Assembly (NCBI GenBank): GCA_027485005.1
Contig: JAIXRX010000044.1
Coordinates: 1-24,138, forward strand
From: Alphaproteobacteria bacterium
Lineage (GTDB): Bacteria > Pseudomonadota > Alphaproteobacteria > Rickettsiales > JAIXRX01
Length of the DNA: 24,138 bases
Reading direction: 5' to 3'
Part shown: positions 7,663 through 16,234 of the stretch, in pieces
Numbering within the stretch: the stretch's first letter is position 1
Layout of the letters: each line of letters begins with the position of its first letter
Translations under genes and position numbers: made by a program
The notes under the pieces: generated by a model
What the model was told of the DNA's origin: nothing
Seen by the model: the letters and a program-made list of their open reading frames with translations, nothing else
Database searches by the model: none

Positions 7663-9192
7663 ATGGACATTCGTCCTTCTGAAATTTCTGATCTACTCAA
7701 ATCACAACTCGCAGGCCTCGACCTTTCCGCTGAGTTGAAAGAAACTGGCCGCGTCGTGTCGGTGGGTGATGGTATCGCCACTGTCTATGGCCTTGGCAAT
7801 GTACAAGCAGGTGAGATGGTAGAGTTTGCTACTGGTCAAAAGGGTATGGCGCTGAACCTTGAGCGCGACGCAGTAGGTATCGTGATTTTTGGTGATGATC
7901 GCGCGGTGAAAGAAGGCGAAACCGTGAAGCGTACCGGCGCGATTGTGGAAGTGCCGGTTGGTCGTGGTTTGCTTGGCCGCGTCGTGGATGGTCTCGGCAA
8001 TCCAATCGACGGCAAAGGCCCGCTCAAAGACGTGACCATGACCCGCGTGGAAGTAAAAGCTCCGGGCATTATTGCTCGTAAATCAGTGCATGAGCCAATG
8101 AGCACCGGTATTAAAGCAGTGGATGCTTTGATCCCCATCGGTCGTGGCCAACGCGAATTGATCATCGGTGACCGTCAAACGGGTAAAACCGCGATTGCCG
8201 TGGACACCATGCTCAACCAAAAAGCTGGGCATGCTGGTACCGACGAATCTAAAAAATTATACTGCATTTATGTGGCGGTGGGTCAGAAGCGCTCAACCGT
8301 GGCACAAGTGGTGAAAAAGCTCGAGGAAACCGGCGCGATGGAATACTCCATTGTCGTGGCAGCAACCGCTTCTGAGCCTGCGCCTTTGCAATTCCTTGCG
8401 CCATATACTGGCTGTGCAATGGGTGAATTCTTCCGTGACAACGGCATGCACGCACTTATCACTTTTGACGATTTGTCAAAACAAGCGGTGGCGTACCGCC
8501 AAATGTCGCTCTTGTTGCGCCGCCCACCAGGCCGTGAAGCCTATCCAGGTGACGTATTCTATCTTCACTCTCGTTTGCTCGAGCGTGCGGCGAAAATGTC
8601 TGACGCTCAAGGCGCTGGTTCTATGACAGCGCTCCCAATCATTGAAACCCAAGCCGGTGACGTTTCGGCGTACATTCCGACCAACGTAATTTCGATTACG
8701 GACGGTCAGATTTTCTTGGAAACCGAATTATTCTATAAAGGCGTACGCCCAGCAGTAAACGTCGGTCTTTCAGTATCGCGCGTAGGGTCTGCCGCACAAA
8801 TTAAAGCAATGAAACAAGTGGCTGGTACGATTAAACTCGAACTCGCTCAATACCGCGAGATGGAAGCCTTTGCGCAGTTTGGTTCTGACCTTGATGCCTC
8901 GACCCAGAAGTTGCTAGCACGTGGTGCACGTTTGACCGAATTGCTGAAACAACCTCAATATTCTCCGCTCTCGACCGAAGAACAAGTATCGGTGATTTTC
9001 GCGGGCGTAAAAGGCTATCTCGATAAAATCGACACCAGCAAAGTAGGCGCATTTGAAGCCGCATTGCTCGACGATTTGCGTGGTGCAAACAAAGCCATTC
9101 TCGACACCATCCGTAAAGAAGAAAAGATCTCGGATGAAACGGAAGCAAAATTGCGTGCCGTCGTCGAAGATGTTGTTAAGCGTTTTGCATAA
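7663..9192 (+). CDS. atpA: ATP synthase F1 subunit alpha
   Basis: The alpha subunit forms the non-catalytic half of the alpha3-beta3 hexamer. Its 509 residues have the normal family length. The P-loop GDRQTGKT is at residues 169-176, and ISVSRVG-like SVSRVGSAAQ (arginine finger region) is present downstream, with the alpha-type LLRRPPGREAYPGDVFYLHS. AAGGAG stands ten bases before the ATG, the best ribosome site in the operon's first half. It lies 60 bases after atpH. Confidence 0.99.
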   Translation: MDIRPSEISDLLKSQLAGLDLSAELKETGRVVSVGDGIATVYGLGNVQAGEMVEFATGQKGMALNLERDAVGIVIFGDDRAVKEGETVKRTGAIVEVPVGRGLLGRVVDGLGNPIDGKGPLKDVTMTRVEVKAPGIIARKSVHEPMSTGIKAVDALIPIGRGQRELIIGDRQTGKTAIAVDTMLNQKAGHAGTDESKKLYCIYVAVGQKRSTVAQVVKKLEETGAMEYSIVVAATASEPAPLQFLAPYTGCAMGEFFRDNGMHALITFDDLSKQAVAYRQMSLLLRRPPGREAYPGDVFYLHSRLLERAAKMSDAQGAGSMTALPIIETQAGDVSAYIPTNVISITDGQIFLETELFYKGVRPAVNVGLSVSRVGSAAQIKAMKQVAGTIKLELAQYREMEAFAQFGSDLDASTQKLLARGARLTELLKQPQYSPLSTEEQVSVIFAGVKGYLDKIDTSKVGAFEAALLDDLRGANKAILDTIRKEEKISDETEAKLRAVVEDVVKRFA

Positions 9193-9217
9193 GCTACCCA
9201 ACACGAAAGCAATCTAA

Positions 9218-10093
9218 ATGCCTAACTTGAAAGATTTAAAAAACCGTATCAAAAGCGTAAAATCAACGCAGAAGATCACGAAGGCGATGAAAATGGTGGC
9301 GGCAGCAAAATTGCGTCGTGCCACGGAAAACGCACAAGCGGCTCGTCCTTATGCGGCGCGTATGGAAAGCGTAGTGCAAGGATTAGCAGGTCAGTTTGCT
9401 GGTCTTTCAACTGCGCCTTCGCTATTGGTTGGTACGGGGCGTGACGAAAAATATTTGGTGATTGTGGCAACCGCAGACCGTGGTTTGTGTGGTGGTTTTA
9501 ACGGCACGATTATTCGTCAAACACGCCGCCTTCATCGCCAATGGCTTTCAGAAGGCAAAGACCTTTCCTTCTTTATGGTCGGGCGCAAAGGTCGCGACAT
9601 TTTGAAAAACGAACTAGGTGCACGCGTGGTGGGCAGCAAAGCAGAACTCGGCAAAAAAACGTTGAGCTTTGAAGATGCCCAAGCCATTGCCAACCAAGTG
9701 CTGGCTTTGATTGAAGAAAAACAATTCGACAAAGTATTTATTGTTTACAACCACTTTAAATCAGCCATTTCTCAGGTCACCACCACCCATCAGTTGATGC
9801 CGCTTGCTGTGCAAGAAACTACGGTGGCCGCTGCGCCGTCTTTGTACGAATACGAGCCAGAAGAAGAACAAATTCTGGCAGATTTATTGCCGCGTAATTT
9901 GGCTGTGCAAATCTACAAAGCATTGCTGGAAAATGCAGCCTCTGAACAAGGTGCACGCATGACTGCGATGGACAACGCGACACGCAATGCCGGCGAAATG
10001 ATTAAGGGATTGACGCTACAATATAACCGCACACGCCAAGCCTATATTACCAAAGAGCTGATCGAGATTATCTCGGGCGCGGAGGCGGTGTAA
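9218..10093 (+). CDS. atpG: ATP synthase F1 subunit gamma
   Basis: The gamma subunit is the rotor shaft. The N-terminal coiled-coil signature LKDLKNRIKSVKSTQKITKA (residues 4-23) followed by MKMVAAAKLRRA is present, as is TADRGLCGGFNG in the middle and the C-terminal helix MTAMDNATRNAGEMIKGL with NRTRQAYITKELIEIISGA. Length 291 residues is normal. Only a weak GAAAG precedes the ATG. Its last codons contain the GGAGG that serves the next gene. Confidence 0.98.
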   Translation: MPNLKDLKNRIKSVKSTQKITKAMKMVAAAKLRRATENAQAARPYAARMESVVQGLAGQFAGLSTAPSLLVGTGRDEKYLVIVATADRGLCGGFNGTIIRQTRRLHRQWLSEGKDLSFFMVGRKGRDILKNELGARVVGSKAELGKKTLSFEDAQAIANQVLALIEEKQFDKVFIVYNHFKSAISQVTTTHQLMPLAVQETTVAAAPSLYEYEPEEEQILADLLPRNLAVQIYKALLENAASEQGARMTAMDNATRNAGEMIKGLTLQYNRTRQAYITKELIEIISGAEAV

Positions 10094-10095
10094 CC

Positions 10096-10557
10096 ATGCC
10101 ATTGTCGATGCGCATTGACCACGGCCTTGCTTCGCTGATTGCTGCACGCGATACTTTGTCGTTGCTAGCACCTGGTGATTTGGGCGAAGATTTGCTCGAT
10201 GCCCTCAATAACATCACGGCTTGGGCGCAAGCATGGTATGGTCAAGTCGGCCCAGAACCTTATGACAATGGCGCGGCTATGCGCGCGCAGTTTCAGGCCT
10301 TCTTAAAGCAAGGACACGAAGATATTTCAGTGTTGGGCGAAAAATATGTGCCCACCATTTTAAAAACCCTTGAAGCCTATCTCTCGATTCAAGCGGATAT
10401 GGCTTCTTGCTATAGCGCAAGCGAGGCAGCCACCAAAGGTTTACCCCCCATGCAAGATATGATGGACGCGTATCACCAATTTGTGAGCGCTTACATTGAC
10501 ACGATTACCTCCCCTGCGGCGCGCATTTTGCCCGAAGTAGAGTTGGAACTCGGATAA
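10096..10557 (+). CDS. Unrecognised helical protein inside the atp operon
   Basis: This 153-residue protein is not an ATP synthase subunit that I recognise. The chain looks almost entirely helical and acidic, with no signal peptide, no membrane segment and no clear catalytic motif. Recognisable stretches are LLAPGDLGEDLLDALNNI, AWAQAWYGQV, YVPTILKTLEAYLSIQADM and MMDAYHQFVSAYIDTI. The ATG at 10096 follows the atpG stop after two bases and has GGAGG ten bases upstream, inside atpG, so it is translationally coupled; ATG 10108 is an unlikely alternative. It is unlike the alphaproteobacterial zeta inhibitor in sequence. A role in assembly or control of F1 is only a guess from position. Confidence 0.85.
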   Translation: MPLSMRIDHGLASLIAARDTLSLLAPGDLGEDLLDALNNITAWAQAWYGQVGPEPYDNGAAMRAQFQAFLKQGHEDISVLGEKYVPTILKTLEAYLSIQADMASCYSASEAATKGLPPMQDMMDAYHQFVSAYIDTITSPAARILPEVELELG

Positions 10558-10594
10558 TTGACAGATTTAGATTTAACACGAAGGAAGGACGCTC

Positions 10595-12028
10595 ATGAGC
10601 ACTCAAACAGCACACAACGGTATCGTTACGCAGGTAATTTCTGCGGTGGTAGACGTAAAATTTGACGGGTCAATGCCCGCTATTTTGAACGCACTGGAAA
10701 CGGAACTGAACGGCAAACGTCTGGTGATGGAAGTCGCCCAACATCTTGGTGAAGGCGAAGTGCGTTGCATCGCGATGGACTCTACCGACGGTATGGTGCG
10801 TGGCCAAACCGTGCGCGACACAGGCAACCCTATTTCTGTGCCAGTGGGCCGCGAAACCTTAGGCCGTATTTTCAATGTTATCGGAGAAGCGATCGACGAA
10901 CGCGGTGAAATCAACGCGAAGCAATTCGCCCCGATTCACGCGCCTGCACCTGAATTTACGGAACAATCCACCGAAGCAGAAATTCTGGTGACGGGGATTA
11001 AGGTGATTGACTTGCTCGCGCCTTACCTCAAAGGTGGCAAAATCGGTCTGTTCGGTGGTGCGGGCGTCGGCAAAACCGTGACCATCATGGAATTGATCAA
11101 CAACATTGCAAAAGCACACGGCGGGTTCTCCGTATTCGCTGGTGTGGGTGAACGTACCCGTGAAGGTAACGATTTGTACCATGAGATGATTGACTCTGGC
11201 GTTATTAACTTGGACGAACCAAGCAAGTCTAAAGCTGCACTGGTGTACGGCCAAATGAATGAGCCTCCAGGAGCACGTGCTCGCGTAGGTCTAACCGGCC
11301 TTACCATGGCGGAATATTTCCGTGACCAAGAAGGCCAAGACGTATTGTTCTTCGTGGATAACGTATTCCGTTTCACCCAAGCAGGTTCTGAAGTATCTGC
11401 ATTGCTCGGTCGTATTCCTTCGGCGGTAGGTTATCAACCAACCTTGGGTACCGAGATGGGCCAAATGCAAGAGCGTATTACCTCGACCAAGAAAGGTTCA
11501 ATTACCTCGGTGCAAGCGATTTACGTACCAGCGGATGACTTGACCGATCCTGCGCCTGCAGCATCGTTTGCTCACTTGGACGCAACCACCGTATTATCGC
11601 GTTCGATTGCAGAGATGGCAATTTTCCCTGCGGTGGATCCACTCGATTCAACCAGCCGTGCGCTGAGCCCACAAATTGTTGGCGAAGAGCATTACAAAGT
11701 GGCGCGTGACGTGCAACGCGTCCTCCAAACCTATAAATCATTGCAAGATATTATCGCGATTTTGGGGATGGATGAATTGTCAGAAGAAGACAAGCTCATC
11801 GTCGCACGTGCTCGTAAAATTCAACGCTTCTTGTCTCAACCATTCCATGTGGCGGAAGTATTCACTGGCTCCCCAGGCAAATGGGTGGCGCTTGAAGATA
11901 CCATTAAAAGCTTCAAGGCCATTGTTGCTGGCGAATATGACGATCTTCCTGAATCGGCCTTCTACATGGTCGGTACGATTGAAGAAGCAGTTGAGAAAGC
12001 CAAAAAAATGGCTGCTGAAGCGGCATAA
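10595..12028 (+). CDS. atpD: ATP synthase F1 subunit beta
   Basis: The catalytic subunit of F1. The P-loop GGAGVGKT is at residues 154-161, the catalytic Glu/Arg pair lies in GVGERTREGND (E186, R187), and Walker B is DVLFFVDNVFRF. SRALSPQIVGEEHY and the C-terminal AEVFTGSPGKWV are also typical. Length 477 residues is normal. AAGGAAGG lies about seven bases before the ATG. It follows the unknown gene by 37 bases. Confidence 0.99.
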   Translation: MSTQTAHNGIVTQVISAVVDVKFDGSMPAILNALETELNGKRLVMEVAQHLGEGEVRCIAMDSTDGMVRGQTVRDTGNPISVPVGRETLGRIFNVIGEAIDERGEINAKQFAPIHAPAPEFTEQSTEAEILVTGIKVIDLLAPYLKGGKIGLFGGAGVGKTVTIMELINNIAKAHGGFSVFAGVGERTREGNDLYHEMIDSGVINLDEPSKSKAALVYGQMNEPPGARARVGLTGLTMAEYFRDQEGQDVLFFVDNVFRFTQAGSEVSALLGRIPSAVGYQPTLGTEMGQMQERITSTKKGSITSVQAIYVPADDLTDPAPAASFAHLDATTVLSRSIAEMAIFPAVDPLDSTSRALSPQIVGEEHYKVARDVQRVLQTYKSLQDIIAILGMDELSEEDKLIVARARKIQRFLSQPFHVAEVFTGSPGKWVALEDTIKSFKAIVAGEYDDLPESAFYMVGTIEEAVEKAKKMAAEAA

Positions 12029-12046
12029 GCAAGGAATCGCACTAGC

Positions 12047-12475
12047 ATGTTTGAATCCATTGTTGAATGCACCTCAGAAGAACAGTTGGACGCGGCTTGC
12101 AAGCTGCTGACCCAAATGTACCCTGAGCGCAGCCAAGCGATGGTCAAACAAGAAGTGCAACAAATGCTATCAGAAGGTGGCTGGCGCGTGATGGGTATCT
12201 TTGAAGATAACCAATGCGTGGCCACCTTGCTGGTGCATGTAGGGCATAGACTTTACAGCGGCAAATTTATTCGCATGGACAGCATGGTGATCGACGAAAA
12301 CCTGCGCAGCCGTGGCTTAGGTAAAAAGATTTTTGATTGGGTGCAAGCAGAAGGCAAGCGTTTGAACTGCCAGAAGCTATTACTCGATTCTTATGTGGAA
12401 AACTACGACGGCCACCGCTTCTTCCTGCGTGAAGGCATGGCGATTCGTGGCTACCACATCAACAAAGCATTATAG
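12047..12475 (+). CDS. GNAT family N-acetyltransferase in the atp operon
   Basis: A 142-residue protein with GNAT motif A MVIDENLRSRGLGKKIFDWV, in which R87-x-x-G90-x-G92 forms the acetyl-CoA loop. The end, SYVENYDGHRFFLREGMAIR, matches motif B and the Y-containing C-terminal strand. It is predicted to acetylate a small molecule or a protein amine; the acceptor is not evident. It starts 18 bases after atpD and ends 18 bases before atpC, without terminator or promoter in between, so it should be cotranscribed with both. AAGGA at about 12031 supports the ATG. Whether it acts on the synthase is unknown. Confidence 0.92.
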   Translation: MFESIVECTSEEQLDAACKLLTQMYPERSQAMVKQEVQQMLSEGGWRVMGIFEDNQCVATLLVHVGHRLYSGKFIRMDSMVIDENLRSRGLGKKIFDWVQAEGKRLNCQKLLLDSYVENYDGHRFFLREGMAIRGYHINKAL

Positions 12476-12493
12476 AAATTATTTGAGGATATT

Positions 12494-12910
12494 ATGGCAA
12501 CCACTGGCGGCATTCCTAGTACATTGAAATTAGATGTGGTGACTCCCGAAGCATTGTTGTTTTCTGGTGATGTGAACATGGTGGAAGTGCCTGGTGCGGA
12601 AGGTGTCTTTGGCGTTTTGCCAGGCCATATGCCGCTGATTGCACTAGTAAGCGCCGGTATGGTGAAGGTGCAAGCCAGCAACGGCAACCAGAGCATCTTT
12701 ATAACCAGTGGATTGGCCGAAGTGAATGAGCAAGGCTGCGTGATTCTAGCTGATGGGGTAATTGACCCCCAAAGCCTAAGCATTGCCCAAGCGAAAGAAA
12801 AACTGGCAGAAGCAGAACTTCAACGTGACAATGCTAGTCATGATATTTTGAAAATGGCTGCTGAGCGCCAAGTAGGCATCTACACCGCTTATCTGAAAGC
12901 GATTGCTTAG
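12494..12910 (+). CDS. atpC: ATP synthase F1 subunit epsilon
   Basis: Epsilon is part of the central stalk and the intrinsic inhibitor of F1. The N-terminal beta-sandwich shows the family pattern LDVVTPEALLFSGDV (residues 12-26), VPGAEGVFGVLPGHMPLIA and FITSGLAEV; a C-terminal helical hairpin follows (AKEKLAEAELQR). Length 138 residues is usual. GAGGAT stands five bases before the ATG. It ends the operon; no intrinsic terminator with a T-tract is seen behind it, only the hairpin of repeat copy A. Confidence 0.97.
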   Translation: MATTGGIPSTLKLDVVTPEALLFSGDVNMVEVPGAEGVFGVLPGHMPLIALVSAGMVKVQASNGNQSIFITSGLAEVNEQGCVILADGVIDPQSLSIAQAKEKLAEAELQRDNASHDILKMAAERQVGIYTAYLKAIA

Positions 12911-12915
12911 AGGAT

Positions 12916-12990
12916 TTTGCACTTCCTCCGTGAAGCGCTCCTTCGCTTCACATGAGGATTCGCTCAAGGCTGACTCGGATTCCTGTCCCC
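12916..12990 (+). repeat. Dispersed repeat, copy A
   Basis: This copy starts just after atpC. It has an 8-bp perfect hairpin GTGAAGCG-CTCCTT-CGCTTCAC (12930-12951), then ATGAGGATTC, then the family core GCTCAAGGCTGACTCGG (12962-12978) and CCTGTCC. It shares the core and the layout with the copies near 18050, 18700 and 20970 (reverse). The hairpin could also close the atp transcript. Confidence 0.75.
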
Positions 12991-13094
12991 GGCATCACTC
13001 GTCACGCATCATGCGTCACCTCCTTGGCACATCTTTTGCATTGTTGAATGGGTATCCTTAGACAAGGATGGCCAAAAACAGCAGGAGACAAGGT

Positions 13095-13814
13095 ATGTCT
13101 TTATCAACATTAGACCAAAATAAATGGGGTGCCAATCCTATCGGCGCACAAGCCCAAAGAGCAGAACAAGCCGCTGATAAACAAGGGTTTTTTTCTAATG
13201 GTAGCGAGCCAAGTTTCTCTGATTTAGTGGATACAATCAACCCGCTGCACCACCTGCCGGTAGTCAATAAAATATACGAGAAAGCATCTGGTGATACCAT
13301 TGCACCTGCGGCAAAAATTGCCGGTGGGTTTCTTATGGGGGGAATTTTTGGTGCCGCTGCTGCTCTGGCAACATGCATTTATGACCAAGCGATGGGAAAC
13401 GAGAATAATAACCAAATGGCGCAGAATGACGACAAACACCGTGATGAAGCAGCAGAGTCAGAGCTTGCGTCCCTTGACCCCGAAACGATGGATGAACTTT
13501 CTCCACACCATGCCGATACAATTGAGGATGTCGTCGATGTTGCGATGCCATTGGATGCAGATGATAAAGCATTCTCGCTAGCCAGCAATACGCCACCTAT
13601 CCTTTCACAAGCGGCAGCGGCGGTGCCGCTCAATCCCTTTCGCACTCTTGCGCAAACGGCCGCAGCGCAAGCGCAAGCGGAAGGAATCAGCGCCCCGCTA
13701 GAGGTCGCAAGCATCTCGCGTACTTTGTGGCAACGGATGGAAAAAATCTACGGAGAATCACAGGCGTTAGAGCCGCTTTATGGCAAGCTCGCCGAGCAGA
13801 GCACCCTCGCCTAA
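13095..13814 (+). CDS. Hypothetical protein with a Gly/Ala-rich hydrophobic segment
   Basis: A 239-residue protein that I cannot assign. The most conserved-looking part is SDLVDTINPLHHLPVVNKIY followed by EKASGDTIAPAAKIAGGFLMGG and a hydrophobic stretch IFGAAAALATCIYDQAMG (about residues 75-110 in all), which resembles a motif that I recall from uncharacterised alphaproteobacterial proteins. The rest is acidic and Ala/Gln-rich and likely disordered. The ATG at 13095 has AGGAG seven bases upstream; an in-frame ATG at 13068 has no usable ribosome site and was not chosen. It stands alone between repeat copy A and a bidirectional terminator. Confidence 0.85.
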   Translation: MSLSTLDQNKWGANPIGAQAQRAEQAADKQGFFSNGSEPSFSDLVDTINPLHHLPVVNKIYEKASGDTIAPAAKIAGGFLMGGIFGAAAALATCIYDQAMGNENNNQMAQNDDKHRDEAAESELASLDPETMDELSPHHADTIEDVVDVAMPLDADDKAFSLASNTPPILSQAAAAVPLNPFRTLAQTAAAQAQAEGISAPLEVASISRTLWQRMEKIYGESQALEPLYGKLAEQSTLA

Positions 13815-13830
13815 CTCATGGGAAAGCACA

Positions 13831-13866
13831 AAAAAACCCGCCCAAATTGAATGGGACGGGTTTTTA
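13831..13866. terminator. Bidirectional rho-independent terminator
   Basis: CCCG-CCCA, a seven-base loop, and TGGG-A-CGGG form the stem, with an A-tract on the left and TTTTTATTT on the right. It serves the hypothetical gene (+) and the chemotaxis gene (-), which converge here. Confidence 0.88.
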
Positions 13867-13884
13867 TTTACGCTATCGAAATGA

Positions 13885-15978
13885 TTAGGCCGAGCGAATA
13901 TCTGATAAGAAGTTCGCTATATTCTGGCTAAGTTTCTCAGCCTGTACTGAAAGTGATTTCGCAGCATCAAGAACTTCGCCTGTTGCACCTTCAGCATCCG
14001 CAGAAGAATTCGACATGGCACCGATATTGTCGCTAATTGAAGCCATGCGGCGAGTTGCAACTTGTACGTTGCCCACAATATCAGCATTCACTGCCGATTG
14101 CTCTTCAATAGCAGAAGCAATGCCTGCGCTATATTCGCTAATCTGATTCACATCATGACGCATACCTTGCAACGCTTGAATGACATCCTGCCCCAACGAT
14201 TGCACCGTATTAATTTGCTCTTTAATGCTCTCCGTCGCATTTTTAGTTTCACCAGCAAGGCTCTTTACCTCATTCGCAACGACAGAGAAACCACGTCCTG
14301 CTTCACCCGCACGGGCTGATTCAATGGTAGCATTCAGAGCCAGTAAGTTAATCTGGTCTGCAATATCTTGAATGAGTTTTACCACCGCCCCAATCGACTG
14401 GGTAGCATTGGCTAAGGTTTCCGCGAGTTTGTCAGCCGCTTGAGTCCGCTCCACTGCCCCACGAACAATCTGGTTGGTATTACCTACTTGCTGAGAAATC
14501 TCTGATACGGCCAGACTCATTTGCTGAATAGCACTGGAAACACTTTGAATGCTTTCCGTTGATTCACCCGAAGAGATGGAAATATCATTGGTTTTAACGC
14601 GGTTATCCGACACTATTTTTGACATATTTTCTGCCGAGAAGCAAAGTTCTGTTGCTGCAGCAGCAACAGACTGCGTAAAGGCCATCGCTTGCTTTTCAAA
14701 CTCGCTCACGCGTTGATTGATAAATGTTGCACGGTCAAGTTGACGCTGAGTTTCGGCTTGCTTCTCAGCTTCTAATGCCTCAGCTCTAATCGCACTCAAA
14801 CGCAACTCCTCGATGGAGCGAGCCATATCGCCCATTTCGTTCGCTTGGCTTTTGTAAGGCACCTCAACATTATAATTATGTCCTTCCAGTTCTTTCAAAG
14901 AACCTTGCAAACTGCGCAATGATTTTAAAATACCATGACGAATCCACAAGAACACCAAAATGGCTATAACCATATTGATACCAAGAATGATCAGCTTGTT
15001 GCGTTGATCCGACTCAAACGAAGCAATGCGCGCACCCAACATATCTTCCAAACCGCCCGAGGCCACATCATAGAGCGCCATCGTTTTGTCAGTTGCCAGT
15101 TCCACTCGAGAAACGAGTGTCGCCAGCTGAGGATCCGCCTGAACGCCGCTATACTCGTTCAGCACCCCCACCAAACCATCGGTCGATGCTTTGAATGCCG
15201 CAGAAGCAGGGTCTGCCTCCTCTTTTAAACCTGCGATAATGCCATAGGAATTTTCGTCTTCCTGCACACCTACACCAAAGCTGCCATTGGTTCTCACTTC
15301 ATCGTCACCTACCAAACGCGCAAGCACTGCCCATTGAACCTTTTGCTCTGCTGACGGGGTGCCGGCTTCCAAAGCAGCTGCGGAATGTTCAATCACTTCC
15401 AGCAAATGCCCAAGCGTTTGTGGTACGGCTAGAGCAGCCGCGTCCATTAAGCTGTAAGAATCCAAATCAGGGTCAAGCAACAGGTTTGATTCTTCACCTG
15501 TATGAGAAATCAAACCGCGCAAAGTGTCTACCCACGGGTCAAGTACCGCTTTAGGTGCTGGCTTTCCAGCTTTGTAAAAAGCCGCTACAGCCGACCAACG
15601 CTTTGCCCACTCAGCATGGACCAAATGCTCATGACCAGCTTTGCCTACAATATCTTCGTCACGCAGATTCATTTCCTCGCCATAAAGCGGCAGCAACTTG
15701 TCCATCGTTGCTAATGAAGATTCAATGGCTTGCACTTGCGCTACCATTTTGTCTGCACCACCCGTGTGGCCATAGGCTTGTAAACGCACCGTGGAAGACA
15801 ATGCCGTCATTAATGGACGTTGATATTCATTGCCGTACTCTTCTTCCTCAGCAAAAGAAATTTTATTGACCATATCACTCTCTACTTCCCAAAAAAGCTG
15901 AGCAAGAGGGATAAAGAGTGGCAGCACGATAATCGTGAGCTTCCAACCAAGACCGAGTGCAAATTTACGTTTTTCCAT
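13885..15978 (-). CDS. Methyl-accepting chemotaxis protein
   Basis: A 697-residue transducer: first membrane helix about residues 13-30, a long periplasmic helical sensor, second membrane helix about 329-350, HAMP region to about 400, and a cytoplasmic signalling domain. The signalling tip INLLALNATIESARAGEAGR with GFSVVANEVKSLA (541-573) identifies the family and would contact CheA/CheW. The sensor contains LLLDPDLDSYSLMDAAALAV (166-185), a motif common in a subset of helical-bundle sensors; its ligand is unknown. GGGAGA nine bases before the ATG supports the start. No che or flagellar gene is nearby, so it is an orphan receptor. Confidence 0.96.
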   Translation of the reverse strand: MEKRKFALGLGWKLTIIVLPLFIPLAQLFWEVESDMVNKISFAEEEEYGNEYQRPLMTALSSTVRLQAYGHTGGADKMVAQVQAIESSLATMDKLLPLYGEEMNLRDEDIVGKAGHEHLVHAEWAKRWSAVAAFYKAGKPAPKAVLDPWVDTLRGLISHTGEESNLLLDPDLDSYSLMDAAALAVPQTLGHLLEVIEHSAAALEAGTPSAEQKVQWAVLARLVGDDEVRTNGSFGVGVQEDENSYGIIAGLKEEADPASAAFKASTDGLVGVLNEYSGVQADPQLATLVSRVELATDKTMALYDVASGGLEDMLGARIASFESDQRNKLIILGINMVIAILVFLWIRHGILKSLRSLQGSLKELEGHNYNVEVPYKSQANEMGDMARSIEELRLSAIRAEALEAEKQAETQRQLDRATFINQRVSEFEKQAMAFTQSVAAAATELCFSAENMSKIVSDNRVKTNDISISSGESTESIQSVSSAIQQMSLAVSEISQQVGNTNQIVRGAVERTQAADKLAETLANATQSIGAVVKLIQDIADQINLLALNATIESARAGEAGRGFSVVANEVKSLAGETKNATESIKEQINTVQSLGQDVIQALQGMRHDVNQISEYSAGIASAIEEQSAVNADIVGNVQVATRRMASISDNIGAMSNSSADAEGATGEVLDAAKSLSVQAEKLSQNIANFLSDIRSA

Positions 15979-15994
15979 GTGAATATTCTCCCTG

Positions 15995-16015
15995 CCCCAT
16001 CCGTGGGGTTTTTTT
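15995..16015. other. Small GC hairpin with T-tract upstream of the chemotaxis gene
   Basis: CCCCA-TCCG-TGGGG is followed on the plus strand by seven T. It has the form of a short plus-strand terminator, but no plus-strand gene ends here. On the minus strand it would be a stem in the chemotaxis leader, ending just ahead of the ribosome site. Confidence 0.4.
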
Positions 16016-16234
16016 GTTTTGATGCGGTTCTACCTGAAACCAGCTGTTATTTAATCAATAACATATTTTATCGCGCAGTAAATTACTTTGCCCGCATAAA
16101 CACATTTATCCCTCGTACTGTCACAAAAAAACCCACACAGTAGCATTTACAACAATATGAAACATTGCAAATTCTGCACGCTGCGCTAGACCTAGCGCCA
16201 TTAAATATTACTCCAAAACGCAAAGGATATTTCC

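Noticed and set aside
10096..10557. The gene between atpG and atpD as the alphaproteobacterial ATP synthase zeta inhibitor
   Set aside because: It is longer than zeta and lacks its N-terminal inhibitory sequence pattern; no similarity seen by eye.
12930..12951. Hairpin after atpC as an intrinsic terminator
   Set aside because: The stem is perfect but no T-tract follows it, and the same layout occurs in the other repeat copies; kept as part of copy A.
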